Origin: JAILLW01 sp045629045
GTDB lineage: Bacteria; Bacillota; Clostridia; Lachnospirales; Lachnospiraceae
Assembly (NCBI GenBank): GCA_045629045.1
Contig: JAZQQM010000027.1
Span: 116,201-180,200 of the forward strand
DNA length: 64,000 nt
Direction of reading: 5' to 3'
Shown: one piece after another, positions 8,286 through 17,019 of the stretch
Position numbering within the stretch: the stretch's first letter is position 1
How the letters are laid out: the number at the start of each line of letters is the position of its first letter
Program-made: the position numbers and the translations under genes
The notes under the pieces: generated by a model
Seen by the model: only the letters and a program-made list of their open reading frames with translations
Databases searched by the model: none
What the model was told of the DNA's origin: nothing

Positions 8286-9571
8286 TGAGTGAATTTAAAA
8301 AGTTTATTCCATGTATATTTTTGAAAGACGAAAAGGCAATTAAGGATTACAACGATTTTTCCGTAATAAGTGATAATCCCGGAAACCTTGCATTGGAATA
8401 TTTTGAAAACGGTGCCGATGAATTGATTATTTACGATTTATCTACCGATGATGCAGCACACGAAAAAGCGCTTGATTGTATTAAAGACATATGTGAAAAG
8501 GCATCATTACCCGTAATAGGCGCCGGTAATATCAAGAGGATGGAAGATGTTAAGAAATTGCTTTATGCAGGCTGTGCAAAAGCTGCTTTAAACTATTCCA
8601 AAGCTTCAAATGTGGAACTTACAAAAGAAGTTTCGTTAAAGTTCGGAAAGAACAAAATACTTGCATGTATTAAAGATGCTTCCGAGATTAAAGATAATAC
8701 GGAAATTTTGGAAGAATTTGTAAGTGAGATTATATTAATTAACGATCATATTATTAAGGATGCCATCGAATGCAGTAAGTTACCTTTAATTATTACACTA
8801 CCCGATGTGTCTCTTGATAAGATTATCGAAATATTCAAAAACGAAATAGTTACCGGAATGACCGGAATTGCAATTAATGAAAATGTTTTTGAAATCGAAA
8901 ACATTAAAAATCTATGCAAAGAAAATAATTTGGCTGTTTCCGTTTTTGATCCCATAATTAAATGGAGCGATCTTAAACTTAATTCCGACGGTATGGTTCC
9001 TGTTATTGTACAGGATTATAAGACTTCGGAAGTGCTTATGATGGCATATATGAACGAAGAGGCCTATCTTAAGACACTTAAGACCTGTCGCATGACATAT
9101 TATTCAAGATCAAGAAACGAGCTCTGGATCAAGGGTGAAACTTCCGGCCACTATCAGTATCTTAAAGAACTTAGTGCCGATTGTGATAAGGATACACTGC
9201 TTGCCAAGGTTAAGCAGGTAGGTGCGGCATGCCATACAGGCAAATATTCATGCTTCTTTAACGAAATTATGAAGAAAGAATATAAAGAAACAAATCCTCT
9301 TAAGGTATTCGAATCTGTTATGGCCGTTATAGAAGACAGAAAAATTAACCCTAAAGAAGGTTCTTATACCAATTATCTGTTTGATAAGGGAATTGACAAA
9401 ATACTTAAAAAGGTTGGTGAGGAAGCTACCGAAATCGTTATTGCTGCCAAGAATCCAAACGCCAATGAAATCAAGTATGAAATTGCCGATTTCTTATATC
9501 ATATGATGGTGCTTATGGCTGAAAAGAACGTTACATGGGAAGAAATAACAGAAGAGCTTGATAAACGATGA
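8285..9571 (+). CDS. hisIE: HisF-like (degenerate) domain fused to HisI-HisE
   Basis: The 428-residue protein has three parts. Residues about 1-220 form a HisA/HisF-like barrel (start FIPCIFLKDE, GADELIIYDLS, PVIGAGNIKRMEDVKKLL). Residues about 223-330 are HisI, phosphoribosyl-AMP cyclohydrolase (TYYSRSRNELWIKGETSG, zinc ligands CDKD, CHTGKYSC). Residues about 336-428 are HisE, phosphoribosyl-ATP pyrophosphatase (KVGEEATEIVIAAKN). HisF normally reads IPCLDVKDG with a catalytic Asp; here that Asp is Phe, and the second catalytic Asp is also not visible. The barrel is therefore probably structural. True hisA, hisF, hisH and hisC are not in this cluster. Confidence 0.9.
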   Translation: MSEFKKFIPCIFLKDEKAIKDYNDFSVISDNPGNLALEYFENGADELIIYDLSTDDAAHEKALDCIKDICEKASLPVIGAGNIKRMEDVKKLLYAGCAKAALNYSKASNVELTKEVSLKFGKNKILACIKDASEIKDNTEILEEFVSEIILINDHIIKDAIECSKLPLIITLPDVSLDKIIEIFKNEIVTGMTGIAINENVFEIENIKNLCKENNLAVSVFDPIIKWSDLKLNSDGMVPVIVQDYKTSEVLMMAYMNEEAYLKTLKTCRMTYYSRSRNELWIKGETSGHYQYLKELSADCDKDTLLAKVKQVGAACHTGKYSCFFNEIMKKEYKETNPLKVFESVMAVIEDRKINPKEGSYTNYLFDKGIDKILKKVGEEATEIVIAAKNPNANEIKYEIADFLYHMMVLMAEKNVTWEEITEELDKR

Positions 9572-11436
9572 ACAATAACTTAGCTTTATCAGATGATATT
9601 CTGATGCAGATTGAAAAACCTGCAAGGTATATCGGGAACGAAGTAAACGCAGTATATAAAGATAAAAACAATATTGATATACGGTTTGCCATGTGTTTCC
9701 CCGATGTATACGAAATCGGTATGTCTCATTTAGGCATTCAGATAATATACGATATGCTAAACAGTTTCGAGGATACCTGGTGTGAAAGAGTGTATTCTCC
9801 CTGGACTGATTTAGACCCAATTATGAGGAAGAACAAACTTCCTCTTTTTGCGTTGGAATCTCAGGACCCTGTTAAAAATTTTGATTTTCTGGGTATAACA
9901 CTTCAATACGAAATGTGTTATACGAACATACTTCAGATTCTTGATTTATCTTCAATTCCTATAGAATCCAAAGAAAGAACATGGGAAGATCCCATTGTAA
10001 TAGGCGGTGGTCCCTGCTCCTATAATCCGGAACCGATTGCTGATTTTTTTGATATTTTTTATATCGGAGAAGGAGAAACCAGATACAGAGAACTTCTTGA
10101 TTTTTATAAAGAAGCCAAAGCCGATAATATGTCCCGTTCCGAATTCTTGCACGAGGCAGCCAAAATCCCCGGAATGTATGTCCCTTCAATGTATGAAGTT
10201 AAATATAAGGAAGACGGAACAATATTAAGTATGCTTCCTCTTTATGATGATGTACCTTCTAAAGTTCATAAGGAACTTGTAAAGGATCTTGATGATACTT
10301 ATTATCCTGTAAAACCCGTTGTTCCGTATATAAAAAGCTATTCCGACAGAATCACACTGGAAATTCAAAGAGGCTGTATAAGAGGCTGCAGATTCTGTCA
10401 GGCAGGACAGTTATACAGGCCCGTAAGAGAAAGAAGTGTAGACTACCTATTTGATACTGCGGTTAAAGGACTTGAAAATACGGGATTCGAAGAAATCACA
10501 TTAAGTTCCTTAAGTTCATCTGATTACAGTAAGTTAGGGGAATTACTGGAAAGATTAATGAAATATTGTAAGGATAACAAAATCAATATTTCTTTACCTT
10601 CTTTAAGAATTGATGCATTTTCTCTGGATGTAATGAACAAAGTCCAGGATGTCAAAAAATCATCACTTACCTTTGCGCCCGAGGCCGGTTCCCAAAGGCT
10701 AAGGAATATAATAAATAAAAATCTTACAATTGATAATATTATGAACGGTTGCAGGGAAGCATTTTTAGGCGGATGGAATAAAGTTAAACTTTACTTTATG
10801 CTGGGTCAGCCTTTTGAAACGCAGGAAGACATTGAGGCAATTGCCACATTATCAAATGATATTGCTGCCTTGTATTATGAAACCGTTCCCAAGGAAAAAC
10901 GCCAGGGCAAGATACAGATAGTGGCAAGCACATCATTCTTTGTACCCAAACCCTTTACTCCCTTCCAATGGGCTAAGCAAAATACTAAGGAAGAATTTAT
11001 TGATAAAGCATATATGACAAGAAAGGCAATAATGTCACAGCTTAATCAAAAATCCATTAAGTATAACTGGCACGAGGCAGATACCTCCGTACTTGAAGGT
11101 GTTTTTGCCCGGGGAGACAGAAAATTAAATGCGGTAATCAAAAGAGCCTATGAACTGGGATGCATGTATGATGCATGGTCCGAAACATACAGACACGACC
11201 TGTGGCTTCAGGCTTTTGAGGAGTGTAACGTTTCTATTGATTTCTATACAACAAGGGAACGACAGGATGATGAAATTTTCCCATGGGATATATTAGACTG
11301 TGGTGTATCAAAGGAATTCCTGTTATCGGAATGGCATAAGGCAAAAGAGGGCGCTACAACTCCTAATTGCGCACAAAAATGTAACGGATGCGGTGCAGCT
11401 AAATACGGCACCGGAATTTGTACCAAAGCAAGATAA
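9568..11436 (+). CDS. B12-binding radical SAM protein (TIGR03960-like)
   Basis: The 622-residue protein has an N-terminal B12-binding-like segment (about 40-190; MCFPDVYEIGMSHLG, GGGPCSYNPEPIADF). A radical SAM domain follows, whose cluster motif RGCIRGCRFCQAG (Cys-x3-Cys-x2-Cys) lies near residue 270. The C-terminus carries a Cys-rich segment, CAQKCNGCGAAKYG. The family is conserved in Clostridia next to a DUF2344 protein and RNase E/G, as here, and is generally thought to act on RNA or ribosomal components. The substrate is not known to me. It overlaps the hisIE stop by four bases, so the his promoter may read into it. Confidence 0.88.
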   Translation: MNNNLALSDDILMQIEKPARYIGNEVNAVYKDKNNIDIRFAMCFPDVYEIGMSHLGIQIIYDMLNSFEDTWCERVYSPWTDLDPIMRKNKLPLFALESQDPVKNFDFLGITLQYEMCYTNILQILDLSSIPIESKERTWEDPIVIGGGPCSYNPEPIADFFDIFYIGEGETRYRELLDFYKEAKADNMSRSEFLHEAAKIPGMYVPSMYEVKYKEDGTILSMLPLYDDVPSKVHKELVKDLDDTYYPVKPVVPYIKSYSDRITLEIQRGCIRGCRFCQAGQLYRPVRERSVDYLFDTAVKGLENTGFEEITLSSLSSSDYSKLGELLERLMKYCKDNKINISLPSLRIDAFSLDVMNKVQDVKKSSLTFAPEAGSQRLRNIINKNLTIDNIMNGCREAFLGGWNKVKLYFMLGQPFETQEDIEAIATLSNDIAALYYETVPKEKRQGKIQIVASTSFFVPKPFTPFQWAKQNTKEEFIDKAYMTRKAIMSQLNQKSIKYNWHEADTSVLEGVFARGDRKLNAVIKRAYELGCMYDAWSETYRHDLWLQAFEECNVSIDFYTTRERQDDEIFPWDILDCGVSKEFLLSEWHKAKEGATTPNCAQKCNGCGAAKYGTGICTKAR

Positions 11437-11437
11437 T

Positions 11438-12136
11438 ATGAAATACAGAGTTAAATTCAGTAAAAACGGAGCAATTAAATATATAGGACATCTTGATGTA
11501 ATGAGATATTTCCAAAAAGCAATACGAAGAGCACATATTCCTATTGCTTATACGGAAGGATTTTCACCGCATCAGATACTGTCCTTTGCATTTCCTTTAT
11601 CGGTAGGTTTTACTTCGGAGGGCGAATATTTTGATATGGAATTAACCGAAGAAATGGATGAAAATACCGTTTTGGAAAGTTTGAACAGTCAGCTCAATGA
11701 AGGAATTCAAATTATGGCCGTTAAGAAATTACCGGATAAGAGCCCTAATTGTATGTCAAGTGTCTTTGCTGCTTCCTATGAAGTAACGATAAAAGATAAG
11801 GTTTCATTGCCGGATGATTTTAAAAGCAGAGCAACTGACTATATCAGTCAACAGACCATCCCGGTCAATAAACCCAAGAAAAAGGGTGGCGGCTTTATTT
11901 TTATTGATTTAAAAGACTATTTATATGATTTTCATGTAATTAATAATAATTCAATTGCTTTTATAGTAAACGCAAGTTCCGATTCCAATATTAAACCCAC
12001 ATTTGTAACGGAATGTCTGCTTAATTATATGAGTATAGATGTTCCCGAAAATGCATTTGATGTTAAAAGGATTGATATTTTTGAAAATACCGGCACTGCA
12101 GAAGATATTAAACTAAGTCCGCTGATTAATTGTTAA
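11438..12136 (+). CDS. DUF2344 / TIGR03936 radical-SAM-associated protein
   Basis: This 232-residue protein begins MKYRVKFSKNGAIKYIGHLD, the hallmark of DUF2344 proteins encoded beside, or fused to, TIGR03960 radical SAM enzymes. The segment AHIPIAYTEGFSPHQILSFAFPLSVG is also typical. It starts one base after the preceding stop. An earlier in-frame start at 11300 lies wholly inside the upstream gene and was rejected. Its role is taken to be partner of the radical SAM enzyme; the reaction is unknown. Confidence 0.88.
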   Translation: MKYRVKFSKNGAIKYIGHLDVMRYFQKAIRRAHIPIAYTEGFSPHQILSFAFPLSVGFTSEGEYFDMELTEEMDENTVLESLNSQLNEGIQIMAVKKLPDKSPNCMSSVFAASYEVTIKDKVSLPDDFKSRATDYISQQTIPVNKPKKKGGGFIFIDLKDYLYDFHVINNNSIAFIVNASSDSNIKPTFVTECLLNYMSIDVPENAFDVKRIDIFENTGTAEDIKLSPLINC

Positions 12137-12137
12137 T

Positions 12138-13292
12138 ATGGGAAAGATTGTAATTACCAATATAGACGAAAACGATATTTTGTTTTTGTTTGACGACAAT
12201 CATAACTTAATAAATATTAAAGTACTGGAAAATACCATGGTTAATTCTGTTTATGTAGGTAAAATTACAGAAATTAACAAAGGTCTTTCCGCTTGTTTTG
12301 TGTCTATTTCCAAGGATCAAAAGGTATTCCTGTCATTATCTGAGTTTAAAGAAAATATTCCAAAATGCGGGGATGAAATTATAATTCAGATTAAAACCGA
12401 TGCCCTAAAGACTAAGCTTCCACAAGGTACATTGGATATATGTATTCCCGGCGAATTTTGCGTTATACACTTTGAAGGTCACGGAATCAATGCCTCCAAG
12501 AAAATCGATTCTACTGTTGCAAAACTGTTAATTGAAAAGGTAAAGGAAGCAAAAGTCCCGGGAATAAAGGCTTTCAGAACCGTTCTTAGAACAAATTGTT
12601 CTTATCTTTTAGAAGAGGGCATCGAGCCTTTGGTGGATGAGCTTAATAAGTTCATTTCATATGCCGAAGATATCAAAAACAACGGAAACAAAAAGAAAAT
12701 ATATTCTTTGTTATACAAGGATCGGGATTCGGTAATAAGTGCGGTAAATGATATTGATTTTGACGACTATGACACAATTGTAACCGATAACCGTAATATT
12801 TACGATTCATTGCAGAATATAGAGTCATTGAATAATAAGACAATTAAGTTCCATGACGATGAGGCACTTTCCCTTATTAATTTATATTCTTTACGAACTC
12901 ATTTATCCCGTGCTTTGGATAAAAAAGTATACTTACCCTGCGGCGGTTATTTAATAATTGAACCAACCGAAGCAATGACTGTGATTGATGTAAATTCCGG
13001 TAAATCCGAGGGCAAGCACAAAGAAACATCAAAATACATATTTAAAGTAAATAAAGAGGCTGCTGTAGAAATTGCGCGTCAGCTTAAAATAAGAAATATA
13101 TCCGGAATGATAATGGTAGATTTTATTAATATGTCGGATGAAGCAAGTTATGACGAGCTTATGAATCTTTTATCATTCGAACTTAATAAAGACAAAATAA
13201 GAACAAGAGCAATTGATATTACAAAACTCGGAATAGTGGAAATTACCAGAAAAAAGGTGAGTTTACCTCTTGACAAGGCAATTTCCCTTTGA
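12138..13292 (+). CDS. rng: ribonuclease E/G family protein (short form)
   Basis: The 384-residue protein starts with an S1-type domain (about 35-95, VGKITEINKGLSACFVSI) and continues into the RNase E/G catalytic fold. The metal-binding aspartates appear in MTVIDVNSGK and IMVDFINM. The protein ends soon after ITKLGIVEITRKKV. The zinc-link (CPxCxG) that tethers RNase E/G dimers is absent, so the protein is about 100 residues shorter than E. coli RNase G. It starts one base after the DUF2344 stop. The promoter of rplU lies within its last codons. Confidence 0.88.
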   Translation: MGKIVITNIDENDILFLFDDNHNLINIKVLENTMVNSVYVGKITEINKGLSACFVSISKDQKVFLSLSEFKENIPKCGDEIIIQIKTDALKTKLPQGTLDICIPGEFCVIHFEGHGINASKKIDSTVAKLLIEKVKEAKVPGIKAFRTVLRTNCSYLLEEGIEPLVDELNKFISYAEDIKNNGNKKKIYSLLYKDRDSVISAVNDIDFDDYDTIVTDNRNIYDSLQNIESLNNKTIKFHDDEALSLINLYSLRTHLSRALDKKVYLPCGGYLIIEPTEAMTVIDVNSGKSEGKHKETSKYIFKVNKEAAVEIARQLKIRNISGMIMVDFINMSDEASYDELMNLLSFELNKDKIRTRAIDITKLGIVEITRKKVSLPLDKAISL

Positions 13293-13298
13293 TATATT
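13270..13298 (+). promoter_or_regulatory. promoter of the rplU operon
   Basis: TTGACA at 13270-13275 and TATATT at 13293-13298 are separated by exactly 17 bases. The element straddles the end of the RNase E/G gene. Transcription would start near 13305, at the 5' edge of the L21 leader. Confidence 0.8.
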
Positions 13299-13307
13299 AT
13301 TCAAGTA

Positions 13308-13395
13308 TGCCGCATAGTGGGGTTTAAGATCGAAGTTTTTTCGGCGCCGAAACTAGCGAGAAACTTAAAGTTTTGCTTTAAGTAGTAAGGAGGAA
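13308..13395 (+). ncRNA. ribosomal protein L21 leader
   Basis: The stretch before rplU holds the features of the Firmicute L21 leader: a GCCGCATAGTGGGG-like 5' part, a central TTCGGCGCCGAA hairpin, and ACTTAAAGTTTTGCTTTAAGT forming a second stem just before the AAGGAGG site. Such leaders are thought to bind L21 and repress the operon. The call comes from the pattern and the position; no covariance search was run. Confidence 0.75.
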
Positions 13396-13401
13396 AACCA
13401 A

Positions 13402-13710
13402 ATGTACGCAATAATTGCAACAGGTGGAAAACAGTATAAGGTTGCTGAAGGCGATGTAATCAGAGTTGAAAAACTCGATGTTGCTGATGGCGCTACTGTT
13501 ACATTTGACCAGGTTGTGGCTATTTCAGACGACGGTAAAGTTAAGGTTGCTTCTGATGTTGCTAATGCTACTGTAACAGGTACATGCGAAGGACAGGGAA
13601 GAGCTAAGAAGGTTATCGTTTACAAGTATAAGAGAAAGTCCGGTTACCACAAAAAGAACGGTCACAGACAAGCATACACTCAGGTTAAAATTGACAAGAT
13701 TAACGCATAA
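13402..13710 (+). CDS. rplU: 50S ribosomal protein L21
   Basis: The 102-residue protein begins MYAIIATGGKQYKVAEGD, which is diagnostic for bL21, and ends in the basic segment YKRKSGYHKKNGHRQ. It binds 23S rRNA in the large subunit. A strong AAGGAGG lies upstream. It leads the conserved rplU-prp-rpmA operon. Confidence 0.99.
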   Translation: MYAIIATGGKQYKVAEGDVIRVEKLDVADGATVTFDQVVAISDDGKVKVASDVANATVTGTCEGQGRAKKVIVYKYKRKSGYHKKNGHRQAYTQVKIDKINA

Positions 13711-13716
13711 TGAGTT

Positions 13717-14061
13717 ATGACTAAGATAACATTTATTAAAAAGGATGATAAATACACAGGTTTTTATGCAGAAGGCCATTCCGGATACGGAGTTGCCGGT
13801 GAAGATATTGTGTGTGCATCCATTTCGGTCCTAATTATTAATACAGTTAATTCCATTGACGTAATTAATCACGAAAAAGTCGAATTGGTTACTAATGAAG
13901 ATGAAGGAATTATAATTTTTAATTTGTTAAGCGATAACGAGCCCAGCACACAGGTGCTTCTTGAATCACTTAATTTAGGACTAAACGGTATTCAATCTGA
14001 ATACGGTAATGATTTTATTCAAGTAATCACAAAGGAGGTAAACGACAATGTTACAGCTTAA
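13717..14061 (+). CDS. prp: ribosomal-processing cysteine protease Prp
   Basis: Prp removes the N-terminal extension of ribosomal protein L27 in Firmicutes. The 114-residue protein shows the catalytic pair, His21 in EGHSGYGVAGED and Cys33 in IVCASISVL. It lies between rplU and rpmA, and its end overlaps the rpmA start by 14 bases. This fits the matching cleavage site seen in L27. Confidence 0.95.
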   Translation: MTKITFIKKDDKYTGFYAEGHSGYGVAGEDIVCASISVLIINTVNSIDVINHEKVELVTNEDEGIIIFNLLSDNEPSTQVLLESLNLGLNGIQSEYGNDFIQVITKEVNDNVTA

Positions 14062-14332
14062 CCTTCAATTTTTCGCTCATAAAAAAGGAATGGGTTCTAC
14101 TAAGAACGGTAGAGACTCAGAGAGTAAGAGATTAGGAGCTAAGCGCGCTGATGGCCAGTTCGTTAAGGCTGGTAACATCCTTTTCAGACAGCGTGGAACA
14201 AGAATTCATCCCGGAGTCAATGTTGGTATCGGTGGTGATGACACTTTGTTTGCAAAGGTAGACGGCGTTCTTAAATTCGAAAGAGTAGGAAAAGACAAGA
14301 AGCAGGCTTCTGTTTATCCTGTAGAAAAGTAA
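14048..14332 (+). CDS. rpmA: 50S ribosomal protein L27, with Prp-cleavable N-terminus
   Basis: The 94-residue protein is bL27, which reaches toward the peptidyl-transferase centre. It begins MLQLNLQFFAHKKGMGSTKN. The first nine residues, ending QFF, are the extension that Prp cuts off before Ala, known from Staphylococcus aureus. A strong AAAGGAGG lies seven to ten bases upstream, inside prp. Confidence 0.99.
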   Translation: MLQLNLQFFAHKKGMGSTKNGRDSESKRLGAKRADGQFVKAGNILFRQRGTRIHPGVNVGIGGDDTLFAKVDGVLKFERVGKDKKQASVYPVEK

Positions 14333-14345
14333 GAATTTGAATTAA

Positions 14346-14377
14346 AGCTCTGAACTTATTGTTCAGAGCTTTTTTTT
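14346..14377 (+). terminator. intrinsic terminator after rpmA
   Basis: A perfect 10-bp stem AGCTCTGAAC / GTTCAGAGCT with a TTATT loop (14346-14370) runs into eight T's. It ends the L21 operon just before obg. Confidence 0.95.
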
Positions 14378-14389
14378 GAGGTGACTATA

Positions 14390-15685
14390 ATGTTTAATGA
14401 CAGAGCAAAAATATATGTTAGGTCAGGTAAAGGCGGAGACGGACACGTTTCTTTCAGAAGAGAAAAATATGTTCCCAACGGCGGACCTGACGGCGGTGAC
14501 GGCGGTGACGGCGGAAGTGTATATCTTGAAATAGATGAAGGTATGAATACACTTACGGATTATCGTCATGTCCGCAAATATCATGCCGAAGACGGTCAGG
14601 ACGGCGGTAAGCGAAAATGCCGCGGCAAAAACGGAGATGATATTGTTCTTAAAATGCCGGAGGGTACGGTTGTAAAAGAAGCTGTATCCGGTAAGGTTAT
14701 CACCGATTTATCCGGAGAAAACAGAAGATTTTTGCTTTTATCCGGCGGCAGGGGCGGTAACGGTAACCAGCATTATGCAACTTCTACGATGCAGGCACCT
14801 AAATACGCTCAGGCAGGCCAAAGCGCCAAAGAGCTGGAATTGATTTTGGAATTAAAACTCCTTGCGGATGCAGGACTTGTAGGCTTCCCCAATGTGGGAA
14901 AATCCACCTTTTTAACGAAGGTATCTAACGCAAGACCCGAAATTGCAAATTATCATTTCACAACAATTAATCCGCATCTTGGCGTAGTTGACGTTCCGGG
15001 CGTTGAGCCTTTTGTTATTGCGGATATTCCGGGACTTATCGAAGGCGCTTCCGACGGAGCGGGCCTTGGTCATGAATTTTTAAGACATATCGAAAGAACA
15101 AAAGTAATTATACACTTTCTCGATGCGGCAGGCACTGAAGGAAGAGATCCTATTGAGGATTTCTATGCAATAAACAAGGAACTTGAAAAGTATAATGCCG
15201 ATATAAGCAAAAAGCCGCAGATAATTGCCGCAAATAAAATTGACTGCATTTTTGAAGAAGAAGGAACTCCGAATCCCATTGAAAGATTAAAAAAGGAATT
15301 CGAGCCTAAGGGTATACCCGTGTATCCGATTTGTGCGGCAAATAACGAAGGAATAAAAGAATTGCTTTATAAAGTTAAAGAAATTCTTGATAATACAGAT
15401 ATTAAGCCGTTAGTCTTCGAGCAGGAATTCTTCCCCGAATATATGATAAGCTTTAAAGACGAGCCCTATACCGTGGACTACGACGAAAAGAATAACGAAT
15501 ATATTCTGGAAGGACCACGCATCGAAAAAATGCTTGGATATACTAACCTTGATTCCGAAAAAGGATTTGTATTTTTCCAAAACTTCCTTAAAGAAAATGA
15601 AATTCTTGATAAACTGGAAGAGATGGGTATTGAAGAAGGCGACATCGTAAGAATGTATGATTTAACCTTTGAGTATTACAAATAA
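14390..15685 (+). CDS. obgE: GTPase Obg
   Basis: Obg is an essential GTPase that works in 50S assembly and stress control. The 431-residue protein has the glycine-rich Obg fold (about 1-158, with runs of GGDGGDGG), a G domain starting at GFPNVGKS (165-172) with DIPGLIEGA and NKID, and the C-terminal OCT domain. I chose ATG 14390, six bases after GAGGTG; the GTG at 14381 is part of that binding site. Confidence 0.97.
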   Translation: MFNDRAKIYVRSGKGGDGHVSFRREKYVPNGGPDGGDGGDGGSVYLEIDEGMNTLTDYRHVRKYHAEDGQDGGKRKCRGKNGDDIVLKMPEGTVVKEAVSGKVITDLSGENRRFLLLSGGRGGNGNQHYATSTMQAPKYAQAGQSAKELELILELKLLADAGLVGFPNVGKSTFLTKVSNARPEIANYHFTTINPHLGVVDVPGVEPFVIADIPGLIEGASDGAGLGHEFLRHIERTKVIIHFLDAAGTEGRDPIEDFYAINKELEKYNADISKKPQIIAANKIDCIFEEEGTPNPIERLKKEFEPKGIPVYPICAANNEGIKELLYKVKEILDNTDIKPLVFEQEFFPEYMISFKDEPYTVDYDEKNNEYILEGPRIEKMLGYTNLDSEKGFVFFQNFLKENEILDKLEEMGIEEGDIVRMYDLTFEYYK

Positions 15686-15696
15686 GGAGAATAGTT

Positions 15697-15993
15697 ATGG
15701 CTATGACAAGTAAACAAAGATCTTATTTAAAAGGTCTTGCTATGAATATTGAACCGATTTTTCAGATAGGTAAATCATCCCTTACTCCGGAAGTGGTAGA
15801 AGCGGTATCGGAAAGCTTTAATACTCATGAGCTTATTAAAGTTTCGGTTTTAAAAAACTGCTTTGATGATCCTAAGATGATTGCACAGGCATTAGGTGAA
15901 AGAACAAGATCGGAAGTTGTTCAGGTAATAGGCAAAAAGATTGTTTTATATAAGAAGAACAAGGATAATCCCAAGATAGAGCTTCCAAAATAA
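15697..15993 (+). CDS. yhbY: YhbY-type CRM-domain RNA-binding protein
   Basis: The 98-residue protein is a single CRM domain (SKQRSYLKGLAMNIEPIFQIGKSSLT, then LGERTRSEVVQVIGKKIVLYK). Members associate with pre-50S particles. An AAGGAGA site lies six bases upstream of the ATG. In most Firmicutes nadD follows yhbY; here yqeK follows directly after two bases. Confidence 0.93.
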   Translation: MAMTSKQRSYLKGLAMNIEPIFQIGKSSLTPEVVEAVSESFNTHELIKVSVLKNCFDDPKMIAQALGERTRSEVVQVIGKKIVLYKKNKDNPKIELPK

Positions 15994-15995
15994 TT

Positions 15996-16574
15996 ATGAA
16001 ATATACCAAAATTGAGAACAAACTTAAAAAAGTGCTTTCGGAAAAAAGATACGAACATACCCTTGGGGTAAGTTTTACTTCTGTCTGTCTTGCAATGAAA
16101 TACGGCGAAGATATAGATAAGGCAAGAATTGCGGGGCTTCTTCACGATTGTGCCAAATATCTTGATGATGATAAACTTATATCTTTGTGCGAAAAATATG
16201 ATTTGGGCATTTCCGAAAGTGAAAAGAAATCACCTTATTTACTTCACGGCAAAGTCGGAGCCTTAATAGCAAGGAAGAAGTTTCGAATCGAGGATGAAGA
16301 TATTATAAATGCAATAACCTATCATACTACGGGAAGAATAGGCATGTCCTTACTGGAAAAAATAGTATTTATTGCAGACTATATCGAACCTCAACGGGAA
16401 GAAATCCCCAATCTTGCTTTAATAAGAAAAACAGCTTTTGAAGATATTGATTTATGTCTCATAAAGATATTTGAGAATACCTTCAATTATTTAAAAGCTA
16501 ATAATAAAGAAATAGATTCCACAGCTACGGAAGCATACGACTACTATTTAAAGGAGAATGTTATTAATGTCTGA
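15996..16574 (+). CDS. yqeK: HD-domain Ap4A hydrolase-like protein YqeK
   Basis: YqeK enzymes hydrolyse diadenosine tetraphosphate to two ADP. The 192-residue protein shows the HD metal site: His in YEHTLGV, HDCAKYL, and HGKVGALIA, followed by AITYHTTGR and IVFIADYIEP. It starts two bases after yhbY and overlaps the ribosome binding site of rsfS. Confidence 0.93.
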   Translation: MKYTKIENKLKKVLSEKRYEHTLGVSFTSVCLAMKYGEDIDKARIAGLLHDCAKYLDDDKLISLCEKYDLGISESEKKSPYLLHGKVGALIARKKFRIEDEDIINAITYHTTGRIGMSLLEKIVFIADYIEPQREEIPNLALIRKTAFEDIDLCLIKIFENTFNYLKANNKEIDSTATEAYDYYLKENVINV

Positions 16575-16929
16575 ATTCAACAAAGAACAAATCAGAGAAT
16601 ATGCAGATAAAGCAATTAAAGTGCTTGATGATAAAAAAGCCTTTGAAATCAGAATGATTGATATATCAGAAGTATCTGTAATGGCAGATTATTTCATAAT
16701 TGCATCCGGAAACAACAAAAATCAGATTCAAATGTTATCGGATGAGGTTGATGCGTGTTTATCAAAAGCGGGCCTTCAGTTAAAACAGATCGAAGGATAC
16801 GAAAATGCCAATTGGGTATTGCTTGATTTCGGCGATATTATAGTCCACATATTCGATAAGGAAAATCGTTTATTCTACGATCTTGAAAGAATATGGAGAG
16901 ACGGTAAGATGGTTGAATTGTCAATTTGA
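16567..16929 (+). CDS. rsfS: ribosomal silencing factor RsfS
   Basis: RsfS binds L14 and blocks subunit joining when nutrients are scarce. The 120-residue protein has the family core (DISEVSVMADYFIIASGNNKNQ, IEGYENANWVLLDFGDIIVHIF). The ATG at 16567 is preferred because AAGGAG at 16551-16556 lies ten bases upstream; the ATG at 16558 is too close to it. Confidence 0.95.
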   Translation: MSEFNKEQIREYADKAIKVLDDKKAFEIRMIDISEVSVMADYFIIASGNNKNQIQMLSDEVDACLSKAGLQLKQIEGYENANWVLLDFGDIIVHIFDKENRLFYDLERIWRDGKMVELSI

Positions 16930-16949
16930 CCAAATTTTAAGGTGTTTTA

Positions 16950-16978
16950 TTGACATATTTGATAATAAGAGTTATATT
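16950..16978 (+). promoter_or_regulatory. promoter of the liv operon
   Basis: TTGACA at 16950-16955 and TATATT at 16973-16978 lie 17 bases apart, about 40 bases before livJ. Confidence 0.8.
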
Positions 16979-17019
16979 TTATCAAGTTAACAATTTAATC
17001 TATTAAAGGAGAAAAGATT

